Source of the DNA: Croceibacterium mercuriale | GTDB lineage: Bacteria > Pseudomonadota > Alphaproteobacteria > Sphingomonadales > Sphingomonadaceae | Assembly (NCBI RefSeq): GCF_000802385.1 | Contig: NZ_JTDN01000001.1 | Location: 1,371,501 to 1,435,500, forward strand | DNA length: 64,000 bases | Reading direction: 5' to 3' | Position numbers and translations under genes: made by a program | Shown here: in pieces, positions 55,957-64,000 of the stretch | Numbering within the stretch: position 1 is the stretch's first letter | Layout: each line of letters opens with the position of its first letter | Notes under the pieces: model-generated | Database searches by the model: none | What the model was told of the DNA's origin: nothing | The model's input: the letters and a program-made list of their open reading frames with translations, nothing else

Positions 55957-56157
55957 GTGACACGTCCATATCGAGCAAGGCAATGGTTGCGCCGGCTGCA
56001 CGCCGATCGGTCGGGTGCGACCGCGATCGAGTATGCGATGATCGTCGCCCTGATCGCGCTCGCCATCTTCAGCTCCGTCAGCTTCGTCGGCGAGCAGAAC
56101 ACCGCGTCGTTCGAGCGGACGGCCGGTGCCGTCGAAGATGCGGCGGGACCGGGTTAG
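55957..56157 (+). CDS. Flp-type IVb pilin-like protein
   Basis: The protein is about 66 aa from the GTG chosen. A basic head (WLRRLHADRSG) leads into ATAIEYAMIVALIALAIFSSVS, the prepilin motif with the E5-equivalent Glu and hydrophobic helix. Cleavage after the Gly of DRSG is expected. The tail, FVGEQNTASFERTAGAVED, differs from the next pilin. Starts at 55882 or 55918 would add a non-conserved leader. It lies before a second Flp gene; no Tad assembly genes are in the window. Confidence 0.75.
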   Translation: MTRPYRARQWLRRLHADRSGATAIEYAMIVALIALAIFSSVSFVGEQNTASFERTAGAVEDAAGPG

Positions 56158-56245
56158 CAAAAAATCAACCGGCAGGGGTCAATGTGCAAATGCTTGATTC
56201 GCGAACGGGTCGGGCGATCGGGTAGTGCACACCAGGAGACCATCG

Positions 56246-56428
56246 ATGAAGTTTTTGAAGAAGCTGCGTAAGAACGAGGATGGCGCCACGGCCATCGAAT
56301 ACGGCCTGATCGCAGCGCTGGTCGCTGTCGGCCTCATCACCGCGCTCGGTACGCTGCAGGGCGGCCTGTCCGGCATCTTTACGAATGTCGGCACCAAGCT
56401 GAACACCGAGGCGACCAAGGCCGCGTAA
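56246..56428 (+). CDS. flp: Flp family type IVb pilin
   Basis: The 60-aa prepilin reads MKFLKKLRKNEDG, cut after Gly, then ATAIEYGLIAALVAVGLITALGTL, a classical Flp helix, and a short tail ending NTEATKAA. AGGAG stands 7 nt before the ATG and a strong terminator follows, so this is a well-formed, probably highly expressed gene. The Tad secretion genes that would assemble it must be elsewhere. Confidence 0.92.
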   Translation: MKFLKKLRKNEDGATAIEYGLIAALVAVGLITALGTLQGGLSGIFTNVGTKLNTEATKAA

Positions 56429-56446
56429 TCAGCGCCGACATCGAGA

Positions 56447-56478
56447 AAAAGGGCGGCACCTCCGGGTGTCGCCCTTTT
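56447..56478. terminator. Bidirectional terminator between flp and the M48 protease gene
   Basis: A 14-bp stem (AAAAGGGCGGCACC with GGTGTCGCCCTTTT, one G-U pair) has loop TCCG and A/T ends on both sides. It serves flp on the plus strand and the protease gene on the minus strand. Confidence 0.88.
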
Positions 56479-56488
56479 CCATGGGCGA

Positions 56489-57976
56489 TCAGTTCGACCG
56501 CACTACGATCTTGTACTGCTGCCCCGGCACCAGCTCCGCATTGCCGGACAGGCCGTTGAGCACGCGGAAACGCTCCACCTGGCCATTGGTGTACGCCATC
56601 CGGCGCGCCAGGCTCTGCACGCTGTCGGCCCGGGCGGCGGTCACCACCTCGATCCGGCGCGGCACCACTTCCGCCGCCTCCGCCGCGCTGATCCGGCGCA
56701 TGGAGTTGAACATGGGGTTGAACACCCCTGCCCCGCCCACCGGGCTGATCGTGGCGAAATGGAACGCCTGGCTGTTGCTGAACTGATAGGCGAAGACCAC
56801 CACGTCCACCTGCTGCTGTCCGGAATTGACCCGCGCCGTGCCATAGACCGCCGGCAGGCTGTTCACCGTGGTGCGCTGCAATGCCTGCGGCGCCAGCGCG
56901 CCACCCTGACCGGCGAGGGACTGGAACACCTGCTGCACATAGGTGTCGAGATTGCCGCTGAACGGCGCGCTCGCCAGCTGACCCTGCCCGTTGCCGCCGG
57001 TGATCGATACCGCCTGCGCGCCGTTCGACATGGTGAAGCCCTGCGGCACGCTGAAGGTCAGGCGGAACTGCGGGTGAATGAAGCTCTGCCCCTCGATCAC
57101 GCCCTGCGCCGGGTCGTCATCATAGGTCAGCCCGTTGATGCGGCTGAGGAAGTTTTCCCGGTTCAGCACGCCACCGGCCTGCGGCCCGGCCATGTTGCGC
57201 GCCGCGGCGACGCGGCTGGCCGGATCGGGGTGGGTGGAGGCCCATTCGGGCACGGTCGCCTGCTGACCCTGCAGCTGCTGGTCCAGCGCGTTCTGGCGGG
57301 CAAGGCTTTCGAGCACGGTCGACATCGCGGACGGATCGTAGCCGGCCGTGCGCAGGTAATTGACGCCCAGCTGGTCCGCCTCGGTTTCCTGCGAGCGGGA
57401 ATAGCTCAGCGTTGCAAGCTGCGTTCCGGTGTTCAGCAGGTTCGCCGCACCGCGACCCAGCGCCGAATCGCCCAGGAGCACGCCCGAGACCACCTGCCCC
57501 AGCACACCCAGCAGCTGGTTGCGCTGCGCGGTCTGCTGGCGTCGGGCGGAGTGGCGGGCGGCGACATGGCCGACCTCGTGCCCCAGCACGCCGGCCAGCT
57601 CCGCCTCGTTGTTCATCAGTCCGACCAGCTGGCGGGTGACGTAGACGTAGCCGCCGGGCACCGCGAAGGCGTTGTTGATCGAGGAGTTCAGCAGCGTGAC
57701 GCGGAAGGCGTCGGGCGTGGTGGCAAGGCCGGATTGCACGGCGATGTTCTGCCCCACCTGCACCACGTAATCGGCCTGCGGGCCACGCACCGCGCCGCCG
57801 AACTCCTGCACGAACTGCTCGTGATACTGCGCGCCCTGCTGCGCCTCCGCCTGACTGATCGGCGTGCCGGGCTGGATGGAGGAACCGGGCATCGTAGCGC
57901 AGGCGCCCAGCGACAGCGAGGCGACGCCGGCGAGCACCGCGCCGGTGAAGCGACGGGTGAGGTTGGATTGTGGCAT
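56489..57976 (-). CDS. M48-family metalloprotease lipoprotein (BepA/LoiP-like) with C-terminal LysM-like part
   Basis: The 495-aa protein has a lipobox LSLGAC (C26). The zinc site HEVGH is at residues 133-137, with a third ligand in SQETEADQLGVNYL. THPDPASRVAAARN is typical of periplasmic M48 quality-control proteases. After a middle domain of unknown type, the last 55 residues (RIEVVTAARADSVQSLARRM to LVPGQQYKIVV) look like a LysM-type or related peptidoglycan-binding end. It probably degrades misassembled outer-membrane proteins. Confidence 0.88.
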   Translation of the reverse strand: MPQSNLTRRFTGAVLAGVASLSLGACATMPGSSIQPGTPISQAEAQQGAQYHEQFVQEFGGAVRGPQADYVVQVGQNIAVQSGLATTPDAFRVTLLNSSINNAFAVPGGYVYVTRQLVGLMNNEAELAGVLGHEVGHVAARHSARRQQTAQRNQLLGVLGQVVSGVLLGDSALGRGAANLLNTGTQLATLSYSRSQETEADQLGVNYLRTAGYDPSAMSTVLESLARQNALDQQLQGQQATVPEWASTHPDPASRVAAARNMAGPQAGGVLNRENFLSRINGLTYDDDPAQGVIEGQSFIHPQFRLTFSVPQGFTMSNGAQAVSITGGNGQGQLASAPFSGNLDTYVQQVFQSLAGQGGALAPQALQRTTVNSLPAVYGTARVNSGQQQVDVVVFAYQFSNSQAFHFATISPVGGAGVFNPMFNSMRRISAAEAAEVVPRRIEVVTAARADSVQSLARRMAYTNGQVERFRVLNGLSGNAELVPGQQYKIVVRSN

Positions 57977-58100
57977 TTGCGCAAGGCTCCCTGATGTGCG
58001 GCGGCCGCACGCTCCCTGCCGGCGCGGCCTTGTTCTGCTCGTATCAGGCGAACCGGCGGGTTGGAGGTATGTTCCCCGCGCGAAGGCGCACAGGGCGCAT

Positions 58101-58250
58101 CTACGACGGCTTCGCCGCCCCGGCGGCCCGGCAACGGTCCGAGCAGAACTTCACATTGTCCCAGTCGCGCGCCCACTTCTTGCGCCACGCGAACGGGCGC
58201 CCGCAGGCCACGCAGATCTTGGTCGGCAGGTTGACCTTCTTGTGCACCAT
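58101..58250 (-). CDS. DUF2256 mini-protein
   Basis: The 49-aa protein reads [20 protein letters not shown], then [20 protein letters not shown]. Two CxxC-type pairs, C13/C16 and C36/C40, form a treble-clef-like zinc site. This is a complete DUF2256 protein. The family is widespread and often lies near DNA photolyase-type genes, but function is unknown; here it is 35 bp downstream of accA and may be co-transcribed. Confidence 0.9.
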   Translation of the reverse strand: MVHKKVNLPTKICVACGRPFAWRKKWARDWDNVKFCSDRCRAAGAAKPS

Positions 58251-58285
58251 GACGCTTCAACGCCCCGGCTGCACAAAGGTCTCCC

Positions 58286-59266
58286 TCAGCGCTTGCCCTT
58301 CCTGGCCTGGGGTGTGACGCCCATGCCCATCGACAGAAAGCGGTCCTCCCGCTGGCGACGCAGATCGGCCGGAGGCACCTCGCCCAGAAGATCGAGCTCC
58401 TCGCCGATCGCGTCGGCCAGCGCCAGCGCCGCCGTACGCCCATCGCGCTGGGCACCGCCGCGCGGCTCCGGCACGATGCGGTCGATCACGCCAAGCTCTG
58501 CCAGTTCCTGCGCGGTCATGCGCATCGCTTCGGCCGCCTGCGGTGCCTTCTCGGCCGTGCGCCACAGGATGGAGGCGCAGCCTTCAGGCGAGATCACCGA
58601 GTAAACCGCATGTTCGAACATCAGCACCCGGGATGCGCTGGCCAGCGCCACCGCCCCGCCGGAGCCGCCCTCCCCCACGATCGCCGCGACCAGCGGGGTG
58701 GGCAGTGCCAGACATGCTTCGGTCGAGCGGGCGATGGCTTCGGCCTGGCCGCGCTCCTCCGCCTCGATCCCCGGGAAGGCGCCGGATGTGTCGACCAGCG
58801 TGACCACGGGCAGGTTGAACCGGCCGGCCATCTCCATCAGGCGGATCGCCTTGCGATACCCTTCCGGCTTGCCCATCCCGAAATTGTGGCGGATGCGGCT
58901 GTGGGTGTCGTTGCCCTTCTCATGGCCGATCAGCATCACGCGCCGGCCACCCAGCGTGGCCAGCCCGCCCATGATCGCCTGATCATTGCCGAACAGGCGG
59001 TCCCCGCCCAGTGGCACCCAGTCTTCGAAGGCGTAGGACAGGTAATCGCGGAAGTGCGGCCGTTGCGGGTGGCGGGCCACCTGCGTCTTCTGCCACGGCG
59101 TCAGCCCGGCATACAGCCCGGCCAGCATGTCCGCGCTCTTGCCTTCCAGCCGCGCAATCTCGGACGAGATGTCGACATCGCCGCTTTCCCCCGCGGTGGT
59201 GCGCAGGTCGGCGATGCGGCTGTCGAGCTCTGCCAGCGGCTTTTCGAAATCGAGATAGGAGATCAT
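58286..59266 (-). CDS. accA: Acetyl-CoA carboxylase carboxyltransferase subunit alpha
   Basis: The 326-aa subunit reads [18 protein letters not shown], with a helical start, the GHEKG segment followed by [22 protein letters not shown] and [12 protein letters not shown], the oxyanion and biotin-site loops. It transfers carboxyl from biotin to acetyl-CoA with AccD, which is not in the window. An ATG 12 codons earlier is less likely. It is next to xerD on the same strand. Confidence 0.95.
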   Translation of the reverse strand: MISYLDFEKPLAELDSRIADLRTTAGESGDVDISSEIARLEGKSADMLAGLYAGLTPWQKTQVARHPQRPHFRDYLSYAFEDWVPLGGDRLFGNDQAIMGGLATLGGRRVMLIGHEKGNDTHSRIRHNFGMGKPEGYRKAIRLMEMAGRFNLPVVTLVDTSGAFPGIEAEERGQAEAIARSTEACLALPTPLVAAIVGEGGSGGAVALASASRVLMFEHAVYSVISPEGCASILWRTAEKAPQAAEAMRMTAQELAELGVIDRIVPEPRGGAQRDGRTAALALADAIGEELDLLGEVPPADLRRQREDRFLSMGMGVTPQARKGKR

Positions 59267-59276
59267 GGCAGCAGCG

Positions 59277-60170
59277 CTAAGGCGAGTGGGCGCGTGCTGC
59301 AAGGGGATGACGCTCGTTCACCAGCGCCACCAGCCTTGCGGCATCCACATGAGTGTAGATCTGCGTGGTGGAAATGTCGGCATGACCCAGCAGTGTCTGC
59401 AGCACGCGCAAATCGGCGCCGCCCTCCAGCAGATGGGTCGCGAAGGCATGACGCAGCACATGCGGGCTGACCCGCGCAGGGTCGATGTCGGCGCGGGCGG
59501 CCAGTTCACGGATCAGCTGGTACAGCCGGATGCGCGTCAGATGCCCTGCAACCGCACCCGCGCGCCCCGGGAACAGATGGCGCGTGCCAGTGGGGCGTAC
59601 CGCTAGCCAGTCGCCCAGCGCAGCCTTCGCGCGGGTTGAGACCGGCACCATGCGTTGCCGCCCGCCCTTGCCGATGAGGGTCACGAACGGCGCGTCCCGC
59701 GGCACGGCCGCCATCGGCAGGGACACCAGCTCCGTGGCGCGCAGGCCGGAGCCGTAGAGCATCTCCAGCAGGGCCAGCATCCGCAAGGCCGGCGCGGTGC
59801 CGATGGCGGCCTCAGCCTCGGCTGTGGTGAACAGGCGGGCGACCTCCGCGTGGTTCAGGATACGTGGCAGGGGCCGCCGGATGGCCGGTCGCGGCAGGGC
59901 GGTGGAGGGATCGTCGGGTCGCAGCCCTTCCTCCACCAGAAACAGGTAGAACTGCCGCAGGGCGGATGCCTTGCGGGCCAGCGTGGCGGGGGACAGGTCG
60001 GTCCATTCCGCGGCGAGGCGCCCGAGGTCGCCCTCTCCCGCCTCGGCCAACGGGCCGATCAGCTGCTCCGCGCCGGCCAGGTCGCTGCGATAGGCCGCCA
60101 GCGTGTTGGCGGCGGCACCGCGCTCTGCCGCCAGCATCGCCAGGAAAGCGTCGGTGGCAGGGGCGCTCAC
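59277..60170 (-). CDS. xerD: Tyrosine recombinase XerD
   Basis: The 297-aa recombinase carries the complete catalytic set: R144 (SGLRATELV), K168, H237 and R240 ([20 protein letters not shown]), H263 ([15 protein letters not shown]) and Tyr 272. The N-terminal SAM-like domain binds DNA. It resolves chromosome dimers at dif with XerC. No attachment sites or mobile genes surround it, so it is the housekeeping form. Confidence 0.93.
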   Translation of the reverse strand: MSAPATDAFLAMLAAERGAAANTLAAYRSDLAGAEQLIGPLAEAGEGDLGRLAAEWTDLSPATLARKASALRQFYLFLVEEGLRPDDPSTALPRPAIRRPLPRILNHAEVARLFTTAEAEAAIGTAPALRMLALLEMLYGSGLRATELVSLPMAAVPRDAPFVTLIGKGGRQRMVPVSTRAKAALGDWLAVRPTGTRHLFPGRAGAVAGHLTRIRLYQLIRELAARADIDPARVSPHVLRHAFATHLLEGGADLRVLQTLLGHADISTTQIYTHVDAARLVALVNERHPLAARAHSP

Positions 60171-60194
60171 GACCGAACGATCACGGATGCGTGA

Positions 60195-62069
60195 TCATGC
60201 GCGGGCGACCGCCTCCGCCGCGATCATCCGGGCCTCAGGCTCCAGCCCGACCTGTGACAGCGCGCGCACGATGTGAAACAGCTGGCGCGCGGTCATCCGG
60301 TCCCAGCCGTCGCCCTGCATGCCCACGCCGGCCAGCAAGGCAACGAGGGCGGCGTTGCGGTACTGCGCGGCGGCATCGATCCGCCGGCTCCAGGCACCTT
60401 CCAGCCGCAGACTGGTGCCCATGTCGCTCAGCAATCCCTGCGCCGTCCCCTCGTCCAGCCGACCCAAGCCCGCCAGCCCCGCGACCAGGAAACGGCCCTT
60501 GCGCCCTTCGCTGCTGCCGTCATCGCCGATGAAATCGTCCAGTGCACCTTCATCGACCCCGGACGCGCCCGGCGTGCCCACCGCCAGCAGTGCCCAGCCG
60601 AGGCTGCCCTCCGGCACCACCTCGGCCCAGCGGGCGGCGTTGCGGTCAAGCCCGGCGGACAGCATCGCGCCGATCAGCTGCGGCGCCTCGTCCACGGCGG
60701 TGGCCAGGACCGGCAGGCGCGCCGCGGCGTAGGCGGTCAGCACCTGCCCGGCATAGGGATCGCTGCCGGTCCACAGCTGGCGCATGGCGGCGACCCGGTC
60801 GGACGGCTGGCGCGCGACATAGGCCAGGCGCAACGCCTGCGCCCGGTCGCGCGGGGCGCCCTCCATGGCGGGCTCGTCAAACGCCTGCGACCACAGATCG
60901 ACCATGGCGGAAGACGACAGCACGCCGGCCGCGCCCGCGCCATCCGCCGCGGCGATGCGCGCGGCGAGCGGGGTGGCCGGGATATGCACATCGGCCATCC
61001 GCAGGCGGGCGGGCGCCCCGGACAGCAATGCGTCCGGCACCTCGATCCCCAGCGTGCGGGCCAGGCCCAGGCGCCAAGGGTCGAGCGCGTCGACATTGTC
61101 CCACTCGATCGTCACGGAACGGCGCCCGGCGCCCGCTGAACCGGCATAGCGCTGCGCCAGCCGCACATCGATCGGGCGGGCATCACTGCCGTTCAGCATC
61201 CGGCGCAGCGCCCGGTCGGCATCCTGCGTCTCGCCCGCGTGGGCATCGCAGATGTGCCGGGCCATCAACCACGGCGCATCGTCGCGCAGGGTGCCATGCA
61301 CGCCCATCACCGGGCAGATGCCGAGGATATCGCCCGTGCCCAGATATGCGGTCAGGGCCACGGCCCCCAGCCCCGGCGAGTAGGCGGCAGATTCGATATC
61401 CTGCACCAGCGCGCGGGCAGCGGCCGGTTCGCCCAGGCGGTTCAGCAGGTCGGCCCGCAGCGCGGCAAAGGCGACCGGGTCCATGCCCAGCGGCGCATCC
61501 ATGCGGCTGGCGAGGGTCCGGCGCAGCAGGATGTGCCCCCAGCGCGACACCAGCGGGCCCTGGGTGCCGATCAGCGCCGCGCGCACCAGCGCGGCCGGTT
61601 GCCGGGACAGCGCACCCGGGCCGAAGCCACCCTCGGCCTGATCGATGACGCCGACCTGCCGCAGTGCCCGGCGGGCGCCGGGCGGGATGTCATATTGCGG
61701 CGCCAGGCCAAACAGAGCGTCGAACTCCGCATCGCTCATCCGTTCCAGCTCACGGACGGATGGCAGGCGCCCTCCGGCCAGGGTGGGGATGCCGATGGCG
61801 GCGGGCGGCGGCGGGGTGACCGCGCGCGGCAGCGGCTGGACCACGGCGGAGGAGGTCGGCGAAGGCGCGCTCGCCCGCGGCGACGGGCGCGGTGCCGGCT
61901 GCGCGGGACGTGCCGAAGGCGCGGGAGCTGGCGCCGGACTGGGCGCGGGCGCAGGGGCCGGCTGGCCGAAGCCGGGCGGCAGCAGCGATTCCGGGGCGGC
62001 CATCGCCAGGCCGGACGACACCGCCAAGGCAGCCCCGCTCAGCAGGGCGATCCAGGTGCCGCGCCTCAT
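60195..62069 (-). CDS. Large secreted helical protein, unknown function
   Basis: The 624-aa protein has a signal peptide (RRGTWIALLSGAALAVSSGLAMA), a 65-residue Pro/Ala/Ser linker and then about 530 residues rich in short Ala/Leu/Arg helices, like an alpha-solenoid. Examples are REARRLMSD-type helices such as LPSVRELERMSDAEFDALFG early and LSQVGLEPEARMIAAEAVARA at the end. I recognise no catalytic motif. It lies between xerD and a small membrane protein gene with which it overlaps by 4 bp, opposite aroK. From memory this position holds a similar protein in other Sphingomonadales. Confidence 0.8.
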   Translation of the reverse strand: MRRGTWIALLSGAALAVSSGLAMAAPESLLPPGFGQPAPAPAPSPAPAPAPSARPAQPAPRPSPRASAPSPTSSAVVQPLPRAVTPPPPAAIGIPTLAGGRLPSVRELERMSDAEFDALFGLAPQYDIPPGARRALRQVGVIDQAEGGFGPGALSRQPAALVRAALIGTQGPLVSRWGHILLRRTLASRMDAPLGMDPVAFAALRADLLNRLGEPAAARALVQDIESAAYSPGLGAVALTAYLGTGDILGICPVMGVHGTLRDDAPWLMARHICDAHAGETQDADRALRRMLNGSDARPIDVRLAQRYAGSAGAGRRSVTIEWDNVDALDPWRLGLARTLGIEVPDALLSGAPARLRMADVHIPATPLAARIAAADGAGAAGVLSSSAMVDLWSQAFDEPAMEGAPRDRAQALRLAYVARQPSDRVAAMRQLWTGSDPYAGQVLTAYAAARLPVLATAVDEAPQLIGAMLSAGLDRNAARWAEVVPEGSLGWALLAVGTPGASGVDEGALDDFIGDDGSSEGRKGRFLVAGLAGLGRLDEGTAQGLLSDMGTSLRLEGAWSRRIDAAAQYRNAALVALLAGVGMQGDGWDRMTARQLFHIVRALSQVGLEPEARMIAAEAVARA

Positions 62070-62197
62070 TGTCCGCTCTCCAGCACAACCGGCTGCTCGA
62101 TCATCCGCTGTGGCTCCCGCCCGCCATCGATCCAGGCCAGCAGCACGAACAGCGCCACCAGACCAATCGACACCTGCATTATGGTTTTCCGGCGCAT
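62066..62197 (-). CDS. 43-residue membrane mini-protein, partner of the 624-aa protein
   Basis: MRRKTIMQVSIGLVALFVLLAWIDGG gives one membrane helix with a basic cytoplasmic start; a 20-residue periplasmic tail (EPQRMIEQPVVLESGQ) follows. The stop overlaps the ATG of the secreted protein (ATGA), which implies coupled translation. Function is unknown. Confidence 0.7.
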   Translation of the reverse strand: MRRKTIMQVSIGLVALFVLLAWIDGGREPQRMIEQPVVLESGQ

Positions 62198-62264
62198 CGC
62201 CACTGTGTCTGTACTTCCCCGCACGCTTGCGCCGGCGGTTAGCGCAACTATAGCGCGCACGGCA

Positions 62265-62846
62265 ATGACCATCGAGCCCAGCAGCCCGAACGACGCCACA
62301 ATCCGTGATCTCGCCACGCGGCTGCAGACCCGTATCGACCGCCCGATCGTGCTGGTCGGCATGATGGGCGTGGGCAAGACCAGCGTCGGCCGCCGGCTGG
62401 CGCAGGCGCTGCAGATGCCCTTCAGCGATGCCGACGAGGAGATCGAGCGCGCCGCGCGGATGAGCGTCAGCGAAGTGTTCGGTCGCTTCGGCGAGGCGTA
62501 TTTCCGCGACGGCGAGCGGCGCGTGATCGCCCGGTTGCTGCAAGGGGGGCCCGGCATCGTCGCCACCGGCGGTGGCGCCTTCGTGCAGCCGGATACCCGC
62601 GCCATGATCATCGAGCGCGGCATCGCCGTCTGGATGGACAGCGACACTGCAACCCTGGTGGAACGGGTGAGCCGCAAGGACACCCGCCCGCTGCTGCGCG
62701 GCGGCGATCCCGCCGAAATCCTGGCACGGCTGAAGGCGGAGCGGGAGCCCGCCTACGCCCTGGCGCCGCTCAAGGTCCTGAGCGGGAACGGCCCGCAGGC
62801 CGACACCGTGCACCGCATTCTGGAGGCGATCGACACATGGCTGTAA
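62265..62846 (+). CDS. aroK: Shikimate kinase
   Basis: The 193-aa P-loop kinase phosphorylates shikimate. Walker A is GMMGVGKTSVGRRL (residues 32-45), with FSDADEEIER binding shikimate, GEAYFRDGERRVI, ATGGGAFV and the lid arginine in RKDTRPLL. The ATG chosen is the first that keeps the family N-terminus. Its last 10 bp overlap aroB, the usual aroK-aroB coupling. Confidence 0.95.
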   Translation: MTIEPSSPNDATIRDLATRLQTRIDRPIVLVGMMGVGKTSVGRRLAQALQMPFSDADEEIERAARMSVSEVFGRFGEAYFRDGERRVIARLLQGGPGIVATGGGAFVQPDTRAMIIERGIAVWMDSDTATLVERVSRKDTRPLLRGGDPAEILARLKAEREPAYALAPLKVLSGNGPQADTVHRILEAIDTWL

Positions 62847-63943
62847 TCCCCGTGGCCCTTGCCGGCCGGTCCTACGATGTGCGTGTCGGCACCGGCCTGC
62901 TGCCCGATCTGGCCGCCCGGTGCGGCACGCTGCTGCGCAAGACCCGGGTACCGGTGGTGACCGATGCCAACGTCCATGCCCGCTGGGGCGAGACGGTGGC
63001 GCGGGCGCTGGAGGATGCGGGCAAGGAGGTGCGCTGGCTGGTGCACGCGCCGGGGGAGCAGGCCAAGAGCTGGGAGGGCCTCGCCCGTACGGTCGACTGG
63101 CTGCTGGCGGAGGAGGTGGAGCGCGGCGACCACATCCTGGCGCTGGGCGGCGGAGTGATCGGCGATCTGGCGGGCTTCGCCGCCGCCATCACGAAGCGCG
63201 GCTGCGGCTTCATCCAGCTGCCCACCAGCCTGCTGGCGCAGGTCGATTCCTCGGTCGGCGGCAAGACCGCGATCACCACGCCTGCGGGCAAGAACCTGGT
63301 CGGCGCGTTCCACCAGCCCGCGCTGGTGCTGGCCGATCTCGACACCCTGACCACGCTGCCGCCGCGCGAGCTGCGTTCCGGCTTTGCCGAGGTGCTGAAA
63401 TATGGCGTGCTGGGCGATCGGGCGTTCTTCGACTGGTGCCGGGCGCATGGCGGCGCCGTGGTGGGCGGTGATCTCATGATGCAGCAACATGCCGTTGAGC
63501 AGAGCGTCGCCGCCAAGGCGCGCATCGTGGCGGAGGACGAGCGCGAGACGACCGGCACGCGCGCGCTGCTCAATCTGGGCCACACCTTCGGCCACGCGCT
63601 GGAGGCGGAAACCGGCTATGGCCAGGACCTGCTGCATGGCGAGGCGGTGGCGCTGGGCATGGTGCTGGCAGCGCGCTACTCCGCGCGGATCGGCCACCTA
63701 GCGGCAGAGGAGGCGATACTGGTGGCTGAGGCGGTCGGCGCGGCCGGCCTGCCGGTAGAGATCGCCCGCCTGCAACTCGACACGGATGGTACCGGGCTGG
63801 CGAAGCACATGCTGCACGACAAGAAGATGGATGCGGGCACCCTGCCCTTCATCCTGCTGCGCGCAATCGGCGAGGCGTTCCTGGACCGCGCGGTGTCGCT
63901 GGACGACGTGGCGGTGTTCCTGGACGAACAGCTGCGGGGCTGA
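62837..63943 (+). CDS. aroB: 3-dehydroquinate synthase
   Basis: The 368-aa enzyme closes the ring of DAHP in aromatic amino acid synthesis with NAD and a metal. ALGGGVIGDLAGFAAAITKRG, LPTSLLAQVDSSVGGKTAI, LRSGFAEVLKYG and NLGHTFGHALEAETGYG (metal ligands) are the diagnostic blocks. It overlaps aroK and ends in a hairpin. Confidence 0.96.
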   Translation: MAVIPVALAGRSYDVRVGTGLLPDLAARCGTLLRKTRVPVVTDANVHARWGETVARALEDAGKEVRWLVHAPGEQAKSWEGLARTVDWLLAEEVERGDHILALGGGVIGDLAGFAAAITKRGCGFIQLPTSLLAQVDSSVGGKTAITTPAGKNLVGAFHQPALVLADLDTLTTLPPRELRSGFAEVLKYGVLGDRAFFDWCRAHGGAVVGGDLMMQQHAVEQSVAAKARIVAEDERETTGTRALLNLGHTFGHALEAETGYGQDLLHGEAVALGMVLAARYSARIGHLAAEEAILVAEAVGAAGLPVEIARLQLDTDGTGLAKHMLHDKKMDAGTLPFILLRAIGEAFLDRAVSLDDVAVFLDEQLRG

Positions 63944-63967
63944 CGCGCACCTGCAAGGGCGCGTCAG
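63940..63967. terminator. Hairpin at the aroB stop
   Basis: CTGACGCGC and GCGCGTCAG pair over 9 bp with a 10-nt loop; the left arm includes the aroB stop. There is no T run. It probably marks the boundary between convergent genes. Confidence 0.5.
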
Positions 63968-63975
63968 CCGGACAG

Positions 63976-64000
63976 TCACCGCATCAGCACCAGCTCTTCC
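63976..64000 (-). CDS. Possible C-terminal end of a convergent gene (cut by window edge)
   Basis: Reading the minus strand, seven codons ending in Glu-Glu-Leu-Val-Leu-Met-Arg precede a TGA at 63976-63978. The hairpin between this and aroB supports a convergent gene running out of the window. Too short to name. Confidence 0.3.

Noticed and set aside
59277-60170. Tyrosine recombinase as integrase of a genomic island
   Set aside because: Flanked by accA and aroKB, no att repeats, no cargo or excision genes; sequence fits housekeeping XerD.

Overview
The window is about 64 kb of high-GC chromosomal DNA with no plasmid, phage or insertion-sequence genes. Gene content and order point to an alphaproteobacterium of the order Sphingomonadales. 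The reasons are a class I lysyl-tRNA synthetase, an SRP RNA gene beside dnaX, IHF-alpha plus HU, many TonB/RcnB-type envelope proteins, and a bamA-skp-fabZ-rpmE block without lpxD or lpxA, which fits lineages that use glycosphingolipids instead of lipid A. The genus cannot be named from sequence alone.

Left part (1-19.3 kb), accessory carbohydrate region. After a glutathionyl-hydroquinone reductase tail, a small lipoprotein and an ornithine decarboxylase with a promoter and structured leader, there is a divergent two-arm locus centred on a 176-bp control region (7337-7512). The minus arm encodes a SAM methyltransferase, a glycosidase-like TIM barrel that looks circularly permuted, myo-inositol-1-phosphate synthase, a zinc-type alcohol dehydrogenase, a Gfo/Idh/MocA oxidoreductase and a CsaA-like protein. 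The plus arm encodes a heptosyltransferase-like glycosyltransferase, two NAD-dependent sugar epimerases, a GT4 glycosyltransferase, three CgeB-like glycosyltransferases in tandem and a UDP-xylose synthase. From 8551 onward the plus-arm genes are chained by 4-bp overlaps. No flippase, polymerase or export gene is present. I infer a pathway that makes a methylated, probably inositol- and pentose-containing glycoside. It is the best candidate here for an undescribed system. A polysaccharide pyruvyltransferase and FrhB-like iron-sulfur protein pair faces it from the right, followed by a YitT membrane protein.

Middle part (19.4-43 kb), housekeeping. It holds ettA, an Arg/Asn-rich RcnB-like secreted protein, a prolyl-4-hydroxylase-like oxygenase overlapping lysK tail to tail, and a lipid/nucleoid operon (rpmF-plsX-fabH-ihfA-merR). 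Then comes the long minus-strand translation and envelope block rpsB-tsf-pyrH-frr-uppS-cdsA-dxr-rseP-bamA-skp-fabZ-rpmE, followed by psd-pssA, tRNA-Tyr, rlmB and HU.

Right part (43-64 kb). It holds lon, two small uncharacterised membrane or secreted proteins, a YbaL-type antiporter, dnaX-ebfC with the SRP RNA, a TonB-dependent receptor followed by a 5'-nucleotidase lipoprotein, tRNA-Arg, mutT, two orphan Flp pilins, an M48 lipoprotein metalloprotease, a DUF2256 mini-protein, accA, xerD, an unrecognised 624-aa secreted protein with a 43-aa membrane partner, and aroK-aroB. Several strong intrinsic terminators separate the units.
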